A stretch of 64,000 bases of DNA. It comes from Flavobacterium sp. CBA20B-1 (GTDB lineage Bacteria > Bacteroidota > Bacteroidia > Flavobacteriales > Flavobacteriaceae). The stretch is from NCBI RefSeq assembly GCF_028473145.1, contig NZ_CP092370.1, forward strand, positions 186,001 to 250,000, given 5' to 3'. Of this stretch, positions 17,758 through 26,661 are shown in pieces. Numbering within the stretch: position 1 is the stretch's first letter; each line of letters begins with the position of its first letter. The notes beneath the pieces were generated by a model. That model did no database searches, was not told the DNA's origin, and worked only from the letters and a program-made list of their open reading frames with translations. The position numbers and the translations under genes are program-made.

Positions 17758-18165
17758 TTATTTTTTTGTTTTGGCTTTAATGTATTCCTCAGCAGCATAT
17801 AGGTTAGAAAAAAGTTTGGTGTCTGCGCTCGGTTTGTTAAAAATAGTATAAATCGAACCCATTTCCAACAGCGTCGCTTTGTCTGATATAAGGGCAACCG
17901 TTTTAACAAGGTATGATCCTTTCGTGGCAAGGTAGTCACGGGCAGCTTCATCTATGGAGTAAAGCGCAGAAACGTCACATATAACATGATACGAACTGTA
18001 AGCTTGAAACCATAAACGATCACGAACAATCTTGCTTGCGGTATGATAGTTAAGCTGTAGCTTGTTTTTAAATAAAATGTACAGTATTGCCTCTTTCTTA
18101 AAGTATATGGCAAAGTCATTTTCAAAATAATTGGTGCCAGTTTTATTTTTTAGCAGTTGCTTCAT
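17758..18165 (-). CDS. STAS-like protein (DUF7793-type)
   Basis: This 135-residue protein starts at the ATG at 18165; the upstream extension is hydrophobic AT-rich leader. The layout resembles small STAS/SpoIIAA-like proteins of Bacteroidetes (DUF7793 type): a strand-rich start, VICDVSALYSIDEAARDYLATKG in the middle (about residues 65-87), and a C-terminal helix LYAAEEYIKAKTKK. The family role is not established; many members lie near conjugative-element regulators. It is divergent from the rteC gene, with about 216 bases between their starts. Confidence 0.6.
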   Translation of the reverse strand: MKQLLKNKTGTNYFENDFAIYFKKEAILYILFKNKLQLNYHTASKIVRDRLWFQAYSSYHVICDVSALYSIDEAARDYLATKGSYLVKTVALISDKATLLEMGSIYTIFNKPSADTKLFSNLYAAEEYIKAKTKK

Positions 18166-18381
18166 ATTGTTTGGTTTAGTTATGTTAAAATTACAAATTA
18201 ATACGGCATAAAGTGTGAAATAAAGTAAAAAAAGTGTTGAATAACGAATAGTTTCGATACTATAGTAGCATATCAATAATATTCGATACAAATTTAAACA
18301 TAGGTTTTACAATAGGCGCGCTGTTGAAAACCAACCAATTCGTAAACATGTGTTTTTAAACCCCTTAAAGAACTATTTGTT

Positions 18382-19215
18382 ATGAACTTAAATTTACGAT
18401 TCCAAGTATCAGAACTACTTACCGAAATGGAAGTATTTTACACTATCAATCCGTTGCTGTTACCACAGCTTAACGATAAGGTTAAAAAGGTGGCAGTAGC
18501 AATTGCAGACTTGAATGCAGCAGTACGATATTACCACTTTACTACGGTTGAAGATGAAATTCACTTTTTTAAAGAACTAAAACCACCGCTGGTACAGGCG
18601 TATATCTTTATGTTGGAATTAAAGGGATTTTATGATAAAGTAGCCGACCTTGAAATGCAGCGTGCCAAGCCCTACAAGGAAGAAATTAACCGATTGCTGT
18701 ATTTTCTCAAAGATGAAAAAGAATTTTATAATTATATTAAAAACAATGAAACATATAACGACAAACGTTATTTTACACGGTTAGCACATGGTGATACGGC
18801 CTATGCTTTGTACAACCTGAATGCCGATCCGGAATCGTGCAGCTCACATGGTTTCCTGCTAGCTAAAATGAATTCATACAAACAGTTGGTACTACTCTAT
18901 AACAAGCAGTTGAACCTATTGAAAACACCGCTGCCAGCCGAACAACTTAAAGGAAAAATACCGCTTGTTTGGAAAGCCAACAAGGTGGATGCTGTTGAAT
19001 TGGTTTATGCACTTTATTATTCAGGTGCGGTTGACACCGACAAGTGTTCCGTACAGCAATTGGCACAGCAGTTTGGCAGGTTATTCCAAATTCAGATAAC
19101 GGAACAGCTCTACAGGGAGTTCATAGATATTAAAAGACGAAAGATCGAACCAGCGAGGTTTTTGGTTAAACTTTTGAATAATTTCCGCAGCAGGCTGGAT
19201 GACGCATATTCTTGA
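18382..19215 (+). CDS. rteC: RteC-like conjugative transposon regulator
   Basis: This 277-residue protein shows the RteC pattern: FFKELKPPLVQAYIFMLEL (about residues 60-78), LYFLKDEKEFYNYI (about 109-122), YDKRYFTR-like and HGD segments, and the C-terminal winged-helix part with LVYALYYSGAV and DIKRRKIEPARFL. In the Bacteroides CTnDOT system RteC activates excision genes. No excision, integrase, tra or tet genes occur nearby, so this is probably an orphan left from an element, or a domesticated copy. Confidence 0.85.
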   Translation: MNLNLRFQVSELLTEMEVFYTINPLLLPQLNDKVKKVAVAIADLNAAVRYYHFTTVEDEIHFFKELKPPLVQAYIFMLELKGFYDKVADLEMQRAKPYKEEINRLLYFLKDEKEFYNYIKNNETYNDKRYFTRLAHGDTAYALYNLNADPESCSSHGFLLAKMNSYKQLVLLYNKQLNLLKTPLPAEQLKGKIPLVWKANKVDAVELVYALYYSGAVDTDKCSVQQLAQQFGRLFQIQITEQLYREFIDIKRRKIEPARFLVKLLNNFRSRLDDAYS

Positions 19216-20340
19216 AGCAATCACGGTTTTTTGGGCTTCTCACGCTTTAACGGAAGTGCAACTTGAAAACCGCAAACTAAAACTATTGAATTTATAAAAG
19301 AGAATTAAATAGACTATTTGGAACAATCTAAGCGCTATTGGAGAGGAAATACAGCCCATAGCGACCATGGTGGTATTGAATCGTTGAAACAAGGGCAGTG
19401 AATCGGCTTGCTTGCAAAAACTAAATAGAATAATTAGGACAGCAAAGGAGCCATTGGCAAACAAGAAATATTTATTAGTTCTATATCTGACTCAATAGAA
19501 GCTGCTAAAAAATAGGTAAAGGAGCTTAATAAAAATTGATAAAATGCTTTACACTATACATACACATTTCACAAGAAGATAAGTGATAAAATGACGGAGT
19601 AATGATGTTTAAGATGGTTGTAACTTAAACATTTCTTAATGTTATATCTTTTTACCATTATACCCATAGTACTTTTTCACCTTATAAGCTTATAGGCTAC
19701 CTCTTTGTAAAGAAGAAAGCGAATTGAAAAAACAACTATGCACTTTAATAGTGCAAAAAATAGTAAAAAAATGCACTCCTTTAGTGCAAAATAATATGCT
19801 TTATTAAAATATTTGATCAGTTAATTTCCGAAACAAATACACCATATCACTCTTCCCACATTTAACTTTAATTAGCCATTTATATAAAATTTCCCTTTTT
19901 CAAGGAGGATTAGGGGGGATGTGTTTTTTAAATGTATATTGTAATGCTGTATAATGTATTGCTGTAATAATGTAGTTCATAAAGCAATTTGTGAAAACCT
20001 TTTAATCTGTGGTTGATTTGTTTAAAGTTTAAGGTTTTGTTTGCTGTATAGCGTATGAATGTATATTGTATTACTGTATAATGTATATCATAAAACAGAG
20101 ATAACATCACTCCCCAAAACTCCCCCTTTGAAGGGGGATCAAGGGGGATGTGTTTTTTAAATGCATATTGTAATGTTGTATAATGTATTTCTGTAATAAT
20201 GGAGTTCATAAAGCAATTTGTGGAAACCTTTTAATTTGTGGTTAATTTGTTTAAAGTTTAAGGTTTAAAACTGATATAACTTTAATCACTATTTAACCTT
20301 TTAACAAGTATCGGAGTCATTTATTTATCGCGATAAAGAA
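19216..20340. repeat. Non-coding stretch with decayed and dispersed repeats
   Basis: Positions 19216-19460 carry diverged text of the 318-bp family (GACAATCTAAGCGCTATTGG-like and CTCACGCTTTAACGGAAGTGC). From about 19880 the G-rich repeat family begins, with cores at about 19888-19922 and 20113-20150. Each is followed by an ATGTATATTGTAATGCTGTATAATG tract, then TTCATAAAGCAATTTGTG and CCTTTTAAT(C/T)TGTGG blocks. No gene is supported. Confidence 0.6.
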
Positions 20341-20356
20341 ATCGTAAATATTACAT

Positions 20357-20458
20357 AAAACGTTTTTTTGAAAATGCGTTTTTGTAGTAAAAACGTTCTT
20401 TTGAAAATACACTTTTGAGGTAAAAACGTTCTTTTAAAGTGCTTTTTTTGTACTTTTG
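20357..20458 (+). promoter_or_regulatory. Promoter region with three phased AAAACGTT motifs
   Basis: AAAACGTT occurs at 20357, 20390 and 20423, exactly 33 bases apart, each followed by a T-rich stretch and the first two by GAAAAT. A TACTTTTG element (20451-20458) matches the -7 consensus TAnnTTTG and would start transcription just upstream of the ATPase ATG at 20475. The spacing suggests three bound regulator units on one face of the DNA. It is not a CRISPR array: there are only three short, degenerate units. Confidence 0.5.
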
Positions 20459-20474
20459 TCAAAAGTAAATTGTT

Positions 20475-21668
20475 ATGGAAGCACTATTTCGAAGTTATAC
20501 ACGTTTGCTGAATTCGGTAGAAACGAAGCACTACCGTTATTTGTATCATCAAATTGATTGGAGCAATCGTTTGATAGGTATCAAAGGCGCAAGAGGAACA
20601 GGTAAAACAACTTTATTGTTACAGCATATTGTCGAGAATTTTTCGGATAAAAGTAAAGCACTTTATGTTAGTTTGGATAATATTTGGTTTGCTCAAAACA
20701 CGCTTTTAGATTTGGTAGATTATTTTCAGGCACACGGAGGAACGCATTTGTTTTTGGATGAAGTGCACCGCTATCCCAACTGGTCTGTTGAACTCAAAAA
20801 TATTTATGACAGTTATCCCGATTTGTATGTGGTTTTTACTGGTTCGTCTATATTGGAAATCTACCGTTCTAATGCCGATCTTTCCCGAAGAGCCGTGACG
20901 TATCATTTGCAAGGATTATCGTTTCGAGAGTTTCTCAATTTTGAAAACAACCTCAACTTGAAACCATTTGCATTGGAAGATATTTTGCAAAACCATCAAA
21001 ATATCGCAGGAGAGATTATCGCTAAAATCAAAGTGTTGCCCGAGTTTAAAAAATACCTCGAATATGGTTATTATCCGTTTTACAAAGAGGGGATAAAAGT
21101 ATATCCGTTACGATTGCAAAATGTGGTCAATACCATTTTGGAAAATGATTTGCCAGCAGTAGAAAATATTGAATATGTTACCGTACACAAAATAAAAAAA
21201 ATGCTGATGATTGTGGCTTCGTTAGTGCCTTTTTCTCCGAATGTTGCCAAACTCAGTGCTGAAATAGAAACCAACAGAGCCAATGCGGTTCGCTACCTCG
21301 ATTATTTGCAAAAAGCAGGATTAACCATCAATTTGATGTCTTCCAAAAAGGGAATGAGTTTGATGAATAAACCTGATAAAATCTACCTTGATAATACAAA
21401 CTTGCAATATGCGTTAGCTATTTCAGGTGTAAACGAAGGTAATTTGAGAGAAACATTTTTTGCAAATCAAATGAATGGATTTCATCAAATAAGTACTTCA
21501 AAACAAGGCGATTTTTTAGTCAATGATACATACCTATTTGAAGTGGGAGGAGCAGGGAAAAGTTTTAAACAGATAAAAAATATTAAGAACAGCTTTATTG
21601 TAGTGGATAAGACAGAAACGGGATTTGGAAACAAGATCCCACTATGGCTTTTCGGGTTTATGTATTGA
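20475..21668 (+). CDS. AAA ATPase with DUF4143-like C-terminus
   Basis: This 397-residue protein has a Walker A motif (GARGTGKTT, about residues 38-46) and a Walker B motif (THLFLDEVH, about residues 89-97), typical of the AAA_14 family. A central winged-helix region (about 240-285) is followed by a C-terminal part ending EVGGAGKSFKQI and FIVVDKTETG, a degenerate PD-(D/E)xK-like fold seen in DUF4143 proteins. The biological role of these ATPases is unclear. The gene stands alone between copies of one repeat family on both sides, as if moved as a cassette. Confidence 0.85.
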   Translation: MEALFRSYTRLLNSVETKHYRYLYHQIDWSNRLIGIKGARGTGKTTLLLQHIVENFSDKSKALYVSLDNIWFAQNTLLDLVDYFQAHGGTHLFLDEVHRYPNWSVELKNIYDSYPDLYVVFTGSSILEIYRSNADLSRRAVTYHLQGLSFREFLNFENNLNLKPFALEDILQNHQNIAGEIIAKIKVLPEFKKYLEYGYYPFYKEGIKVYPLRLQNVVNTILENDLPAVENIEYVTVHKIKKMLMIVASLVPFSPNVAKLSAEIETNRANAVRYLDYLQKAGLTINLMSSKKGMSLMNKPDKIYLDNTNLQYALAISGVNEGNLRETFFANQMNGFHQISTSKQGDFLVNDTYLFEVGGAGKSFKQIKNIKNSFIVVDKTETGFGNKIPLWLFGFMY

Positions 21669-22569
21669 TGTGTTTGGTATTGCTGTAATAATGTAATTCA
21701 TAAAACAATTTGAGAAACCTTTTAATCTGTGGTTGATTTGTTTAAAGTTTAAAGTTCAAAGTTAGAATGAAACTCTAATTCTTATTTTGAAGCTCAAAAA
21801 CTCCCCCTTTGAAGGGGGACTAAGGGGGATGTGTTTTTTAAATGCATATTGTATTGTTGTATAATGTATTGCTGTAATAATGTAGTTCATAAAGCAATTT
21901 GTGGAAACCTTTTAATCTGTGGTTCACTTGTTCACTCGTTTACTAGTTTAAAGTTCAAAGTTAGAATGAAACTCTAATTCTTATTTTGAAGCTGAAAAAC
22001 TCCCCCTTTGAAGGGGGACTAAGGGGGATGTGGTTTTAAATGTATATTGTATTTCTGTATAATGTATTTCTGTAATAATGGAGTTCATAAAGCAATTTAC
22101 GGAAATCATTTAATCTGTTGTTCGCTTGTTCACTCGTTTACTAATTTAAAGTTTAAAGTTCAAAGTTAGAATGAAACTCTAATTCTTATTTTGAAGCTGA
22201 AAAACTCCCCCTTTGAAGGAGGATTAGGGGGGATGTGTTTTTTAAATGTATATTGTATTTCTGTATAATGTATTTCTGTAATAATGGAGTTCATAAAGCA
22301 ATTTACGCAAATCATTTAATCTGTGGTTCACTTGTTCACTCGTTTACTAATTTAAAGTTTAAACTTCAAAGTTAGAATGAAACTCTAATTCTTATTTTGA
22401 AGCTGAAAAACTCCCCCTTTGAAGGGGGACTAAGGGGGATGTGTTTTTTAAATGTATATTGTATTGCTGTATATTGTATTGCTGTATTTTGTAAAACTGA
22501 AATAGAAACATTAAACAAAATTTCCCCCTTTGAAAGGGGGGTTAAGGGGGATGTCAGCATTTATTCTCT
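21669..22569. repeat. Tandem array of an about 205-bp G-rich repeat
   Basis: The core CTCCCCCTTTGAAGG(G/A)GGA recurs at 21801, 22000, 22205 and 22411 (intervals 199, 205 and 206), and a variant ends at 22555. Each unit continues with TAAGGGGGATGTG, a TTTAAATGTATATTGTAT tract, a TTCATAAAGCAATTT block and GTTAGAATGAAACTCTAATTC. The core folds into a short CCCCC/GGGGG hairpin. The last copy abuts the stop codon of the proline dehydrogenase gene and may act as its transcription end. Confidence 0.85.
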
Positions 22570-23742
22570 TTACTTCGATCTTCTTCGTTTTAACTCTTTA
22601 TCCAACAAATCCAACTCTCGATTGGTTTGTCCGGCAACCGATGTGTTTTCGTTGGCACGGCGAATTAAATACGGCACCACATCATATACTGGTCCAAAAG
22701 GTAAGTATTTCGCCACATTGTAATTGTGATTGGAAAGATTATAGCTGATATTGTCGCTCATGCCGTACAATTGTCCAAACCATACACGTTTGTCAGTATG
22801 AGGAATGTTGTTTTGGGTCATTAAATCCATCAATAAATAGCTGCTTTCTTCATTGTGAGTACCAGCAAACAATGCCATTTTATTATCTAAATTCTCAGCG
22901 ATATAAGTCATGGTTTTGTTAAAAGTAGCATCGGTTTGTGCTTTGGTAGCACAAATAGGCGATGGATATCCCTTTTCTTCTGCACGTGCACGTTCTTTTT
23001 CCATATACGCACCACGAACCACTTTAAAACCCACATGAAAACCTTCACGAAGACCAATAGCATGTGTGTTTTTTACAAAATCAAAACGGTCCCAACGATA
23101 GGTTTGTGCCGTGTTAAAAACAATGCATTTTTCTTTGTTGTATGTGCGCATCATATCCAAAACCAGATCATCGGCAGCGTCTTGCATCCAGCTTTCTTCC
23201 GCATCTATCAGCAACAAAACATCTTTTTCATAAGCTGTTCGGCAAATCAAGTCAAAACGTTCAACCACTCGGTTCCATTCTTGCTGTTCGGCATCGGTAA
23301 AAGCTTTGTTTTCGCCCTTCTTTTCAAACAGGAAAAATCGACCCACACCAGTTGGTTTAAAAACCGCAAATGGAATGGCTGCTCGTTCTTTGGCAAATTC
23401 AATGGTTTTCAGGGTCATTTGCAAAGCATGGTCAAACTGCTGTTCGGTTTCTTTTCCTTCCACAGAATAATCTAAAACCGACGATACACCTTTGGTGTAC
23501 ATTTTATCAACCACCTTTAAACAATCTTCTTCGGTAACACCGCCACAAAAATGATCAAAAACAGTAGATTTTATCAACCCTTTCACAGGCAGATTGGTAG
23601 AAATAGCGAAATTGGTTAACGAAGTACCCAGTTTTACCAAGGTGTTGCTGCTGATTAATTTGAATAAATAATAGGCCTTATTTAATTCGGTATTGTTTTT
23701 TAATGCAAAAGCAACCGCGGTATTATCAAATATCTTTTCCAT
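22570..23742 (-). CDS. Proline dehydrogenase
   Basis: This 390-residue protein oxidises proline to pyrroline-5-carboxylate, passing electrons to FAD and then quinones. Features of the PRODH barrel are visible: FCGGVTEEDC near residue 65, VSSVLDYSVEGKE (about 89-101), LLIDAEESWMQ (about 175-185), VFNTAQTYRWD (about 210-220) and the ending RANENTSVAGQTNREL, where R-R/A-x-E-N binds substrate. The length is normal for a stand-alone Bacteroidetes enzyme. The gene is divergent from aroB; a CAAAGATA (TATCTTTG on the minus strand) at 23763-23770 is its likely -7 element. Confidence 0.93.
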   Translation of the reverse strand: MEKIFDNTAVAFALKNNTELNKAYYLFKLISSNTLVKLGTSLTNFAISTNLPVKGLIKSTVFDHFCGGVTEEDCLKVVDKMYTKGVSSVLDYSVEGKETEQQFDHALQMTLKTIEFAKERAAIPFAVFKPTGVGRFFLFEKKGENKAFTDAEQQEWNRVVERFDLICRTAYEKDVLLLIDAEESWMQDAADDLVLDMMRTYNKEKCIVFNTAQTYRWDRFDFVKNTHAIGLREGFHVGFKVVRGAYMEKERARAEEKGYPSPICATKAQTDATFNKTMTYIAENLDNKMALFAGTHNEESSYLLMDLMTQNNIPHTDKRVWFGQLYGMSDNISYNLSNHNYNVAKYLPFGPVYDVVPYLIRRANENTSVAGQTNRELDLLDKELKRRRSK

Positions 23743-23817
23743 TTTGGTTTAAAGTTGTGCTGCAAAGATACAATAGTTCTAAAAATTGATTTATTTTTAC
23801 AGCAAATTTTTTTAAGC

Positions 23818-24885
23818 ATGCACATACAAGCATCTAATTATCCTGTTTTTTTTGGAACCGACTACTACGCAAGGCTGTCGCAGTTTATTGGCGAAAAAAA
23901 ATACAGTAAAGTGGTACTGTTAGTTGATGAAAACACGGCTAAATATTGTTTGAATACCGTATTGCAATGGTTGGCAATTGATGTATCCTTTGAAATTATT
24001 GAGATAGAAGCAGGCGAAGAGAACAAAACCATTGAAACCTGTAATGCTGTTTGGGAAACTCTGGTGGAGATGAACATAGATAGAAAAGCACTACTTATTA
24101 ATGTAGGTGGCGGAATGGTCTGCGATTTGGGCGGTTTTGTTGCTGCAACCTATAAAAGAGGAATCGATTTTGTGAACATACCTACAAGTTTATTGGCAAT
24201 GGTTGATGCTTCGGTTGGAACAAAAACCGGGGTGAATTTAGGCGGATTAAAAAACATGGTGGGCAGTTTTTCACAACCGCAAATGATTTTGATTGATGCC
24301 GCTTTTTTGGAAACATTGCCTGGAAATCAAATGCGTTCGGGTTTGGCAGAAATGTATAAACATGGATTAATTGCCGATGCATCTTATTGGAATCAACTGA
24401 AAAATTTGAGTGAATTAACCACCGAAGATTTGTTATTGCTGATCTACCATTCGGTTTCGATTAAAAATGAAATTGTTTTGCAAGATCCTTTTGAAAAAAA
24501 CGTTCGGAAACTGCTTAATTTTGGGCACACTTTGGGTCATGTAATTGAAACTTATAGTCATTCCGGAAAGGGTATTGCTCCTTTGCTACACGGCGAAGCC
24601 ATTGCGGTAGGAATGATTTTAGAGGCTTTTATTTCGTATAAAAAGAACTTGTTAACAAAAAAAATATACACAGAAATAAAAGAAACTTTAACTTTGATGT
24701 TTGAAAGTGTTGTTTTTACCAAAAATGATATAGAAATTTGCTGCAATTTACTGATACACGACAAGAAGAACGAAAACGGCAATATACAGTTTACGCTCTT
24801 AAACGAAATTGGGAGCGGCGTTATTAATGAAACGGTTGAAACTGGTATGATTTATGATGCTTTCAACGATTATTTAACAAATTAG
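23818..24885 (+). CDS. aroB: 3-dehydroquinate synthase
   Basis: This 355-residue enzyme catalyses the second step of the shikimate pathway, using NAD and a divalent metal. The start is placed at the ATG at 23818 (MHIQASNYPVFFG); the open frame extends 21 codons further but into the proline dehydrogenase promoter. Signature blocks are NVGGGMVCDLGGFVAATYKRG (about residues 98-118), PTSLLAMVDASVGTKTGVN, KNMVGSF, and the metal-binding His in LNFGHTLGHVIE and LLHGEAIAVGM. It lies alone and divergent from the upstream gene. Confidence 0.96.
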   Translation: MHIQASNYPVFFGTDYYARLSQFIGEKKYSKVVLLVDENTAKYCLNTVLQWLAIDVSFEIIEIEAGEENKTIETCNAVWETLVEMNIDRKALLINVGGGMVCDLGGFVAATYKRGIDFVNIPTSLLAMVDASVGTKTGVNLGGLKNMVGSFSQPQMILIDAAFLETLPGNQMRSGLAEMYKHGLIADASYWNQLKNLSELTTEDLLLLIYHSVSIKNEIVLQDPFEKNVRKLLNFGHTLGHVIETYSHSGKGIAPLLHGEAIAVGMILEAFISYKKNLLTKKIYTEIKETLTLMFESVVFTKNDIEICCNLLIHDKKNENGNIQFTLLNEIGSGVINETVETGMIYDAFNDYLTN

Positions 24886-25151
24886 TTTAAACGTTATTAC
24901 ATTTTTTTAGTGAACAAAACTTGTAACATTTACAGCAAAAAAATAATTAAACCATTCCTAAAAATCTCGAATTGGGTTCAAAATCAATGGGGAGCATCTA
25001 GCATGGGCTACAAACCTTTAAAGGCGGTAACCAAGAATCAGATGTATCACGAAAAACTCTCGATTGCTTTTGCCAATATCCGGGTTTGAAAAGCGTATTC
25101 ATAAACAAATACACACCACCCATTATTAATTTTTAACGCAGGATTTTTTTT

Positions 25152-26549
25152 ATGAATACTAAATATTTCGACTTAATAAACCAAACTTTTTATTTTCCGC
25201 AAGAAGAGTTTACATTAAATAAAGACCATTTAATGTTCCACAATATCGATTTAATGAAATTGGTAGAACAATACGGAACACCTTTAAAATTCACTTACCT
25301 TCCGCAAATTTCAAACAACATCAACAAAGCAAAAGGTTGGTTTAGAAAAGCAATGGAAAAACATAAGTACGAGGGCAATTATTACTATTGCTATTGTACC
25401 AAAAGTTCGCATTTTGAATATGTAATGAACGAAGCTTTTAAAAATGATATCCATGTGGAAACATCATCGGCTTTTGACATTAATATTGTAGAGAATTTAT
25501 TGGCAAATGGCAAAATCAACAAAAAAACGATTGTAATTTGCAACGGTTTCAAGCGCGACCAATACGTGGAAAATATTGCACGATTGATAAACGGCGGACA
25601 CAAAAATACCATTCCCATTATTGATAATTACGAAGAATTGGACTTGTTGCAAGAACGCATAAAAGGAAAATTCCAAATCGGAATCCGCATTGCATCAGAA
25701 GAAGAACCTAAATTCGAGTTTTACACCTCTCGTTTGGGAATTGGTTACAAAAACATTCTTCCTTTCTACAGAAAAACCGTGGCCGAGAACACGAATGTGG
25801 AACTTAAAATGCTGCACTTTTTTATCAATACCGGCATTCGCGACACCGCCTATTATTGGAATGAATTGGGAAAATGTTTAAAAGTGTACACCAGCCTTAA
25901 AAAAGAATGTCCATCGTTAACAGGATTAAACATAGGCGGCGGTTTCCCGATTAAAAACTCGCTGAATTTTGATTACGATTATGCATATATGGTCGATGAA
26001 ATCATCAATCAAATAAAAATGGCGTGCGAGGAAGCCGATGTGGACATGCCGAATATTTTTACCGAATTTGGTTCGTTTACAGTAGGCGAATCGGGTGGAG
26101 CCATCTATAAAGTGTTGTATCAAAAACAACAAAACGACCGAGAGAAATGGAACATGATCGATTCGTCTTTCATCACCACTTTACCCGATACGTGGGCAAT
26201 TAACAAACGATTCATCATGTTGGCTGTTAACCGCTGGAACGATTCTTATGAACGCGTACTTTTAGGTGGATTGACTTGTGATTCAGATGATTATTACAAT
26301 TCAGAACAAAACTGGAACGCGATTTATCTGCCTAAATTCAACAAAGAAAAACCTTTATATATTGGCTTTTTCAATACGGGTGCCTATCAAGAAACCATTG
26401 GCGGACAAGGAGGTATTCATCACTGTTTGATTCCGCAACCCAAACACATATTGATAGATCGCGATGAAAACGGCATTTTGGCAACCGAAGTTTTTTCGGA
26501 ACAGCAAACCGCAGACGATGTTTTAAAAATATTAGGTTATAATAAATAA
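25152..26549 (+). CDS. speA: Arginine decarboxylase-type PLP enzyme (fold III)
   Basis: This 465-residue protein belongs to the alanine-racemase-fold decarboxylases. The likely PLP lysine is in YYYCYCTKSSHFEYV (about residues 78-92). LNIGGGFPIK (about 258-267) is the phosphate-binding glycine motif, and the FFNTGAYQE block (about 416-424) is typical of the C-terminal active-site part. In Flavobacteria this branch is annotated as biosynthetic arginine decarboxylase, which makes agmatine for polyamines. The next gene is deoxyhypusine synthase-like, which supports a polyamine role. Ornithine or lysine specificity cannot be excluded. Confidence 0.82.
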   Translation: MNTKYFDLINQTFYFPQEEFTLNKDHLMFHNIDLMKLVEQYGTPLKFTYLPQISNNINKAKGWFRKAMEKHKYEGNYYYCYCTKSSHFEYVMNEAFKNDIHVETSSAFDINIVENLLANGKINKKTIVICNGFKRDQYVENIARLINGGHKNTIPIIDNYEELDLLQERIKGKFQIGIRIASEEEPKFEFYTSRLGIGYKNILPFYRKTVAENTNVELKMLHFFINTGIRDTAYYWNELGKCLKVYTSLKKECPSLTGLNIGGGFPIKNSLNFDYDYAYMVDEIINQIKMACEEADVDMPNIFTEFGSFTVGESGGAIYKVLYQKQQNDREKWNMIDSSFITTLPDTWAINKRFIMLAVNRWNDSYERVLLGGLTCDSDDYYNSEQNWNAIYLPKFNKEKPLYIGFFNTGAYQETIGGQGGIHHCLIPQPKHILIDRDENGILATEVFSEQQTADDVLKILGYNK

Positions 26550-26661
26550 AAATTTTTACGATTTATAAGGAAGATAATTTGTAGATTAGGTAATTAGCAA
26601 ATAAACGATTTTAAAAATCAACAAACTTTAAACAAAGAAAACTTTAAACAAGAATAAAAAT

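Noticed and set aside
16853..19215. A conjugative transposon
   Set aside because: RteC and the STAS-like gene alone do not support it; no integrase, mob, tra or attachment sites were found.
20357..20430. Short regular repeats as a CRISPR array
   Set aside because: Only three short AT-rich motifs with similar, not unique, spacers; no cas genes anywhere in the window.
21669..22569. About 205-bp repeats as a CRISPR array
   Set aside because: The repeated part is nearly the whole unit, so there are no unique spacers, and no cas genes are present.
25003..25089. A 28-codon frame (MGYKPLKAVTKNQ...) upstream of the arginine decarboxylase
   Set aside because: Too short, no ribosome-binding site or recognisable family; could be a remnant but cannot be supported.
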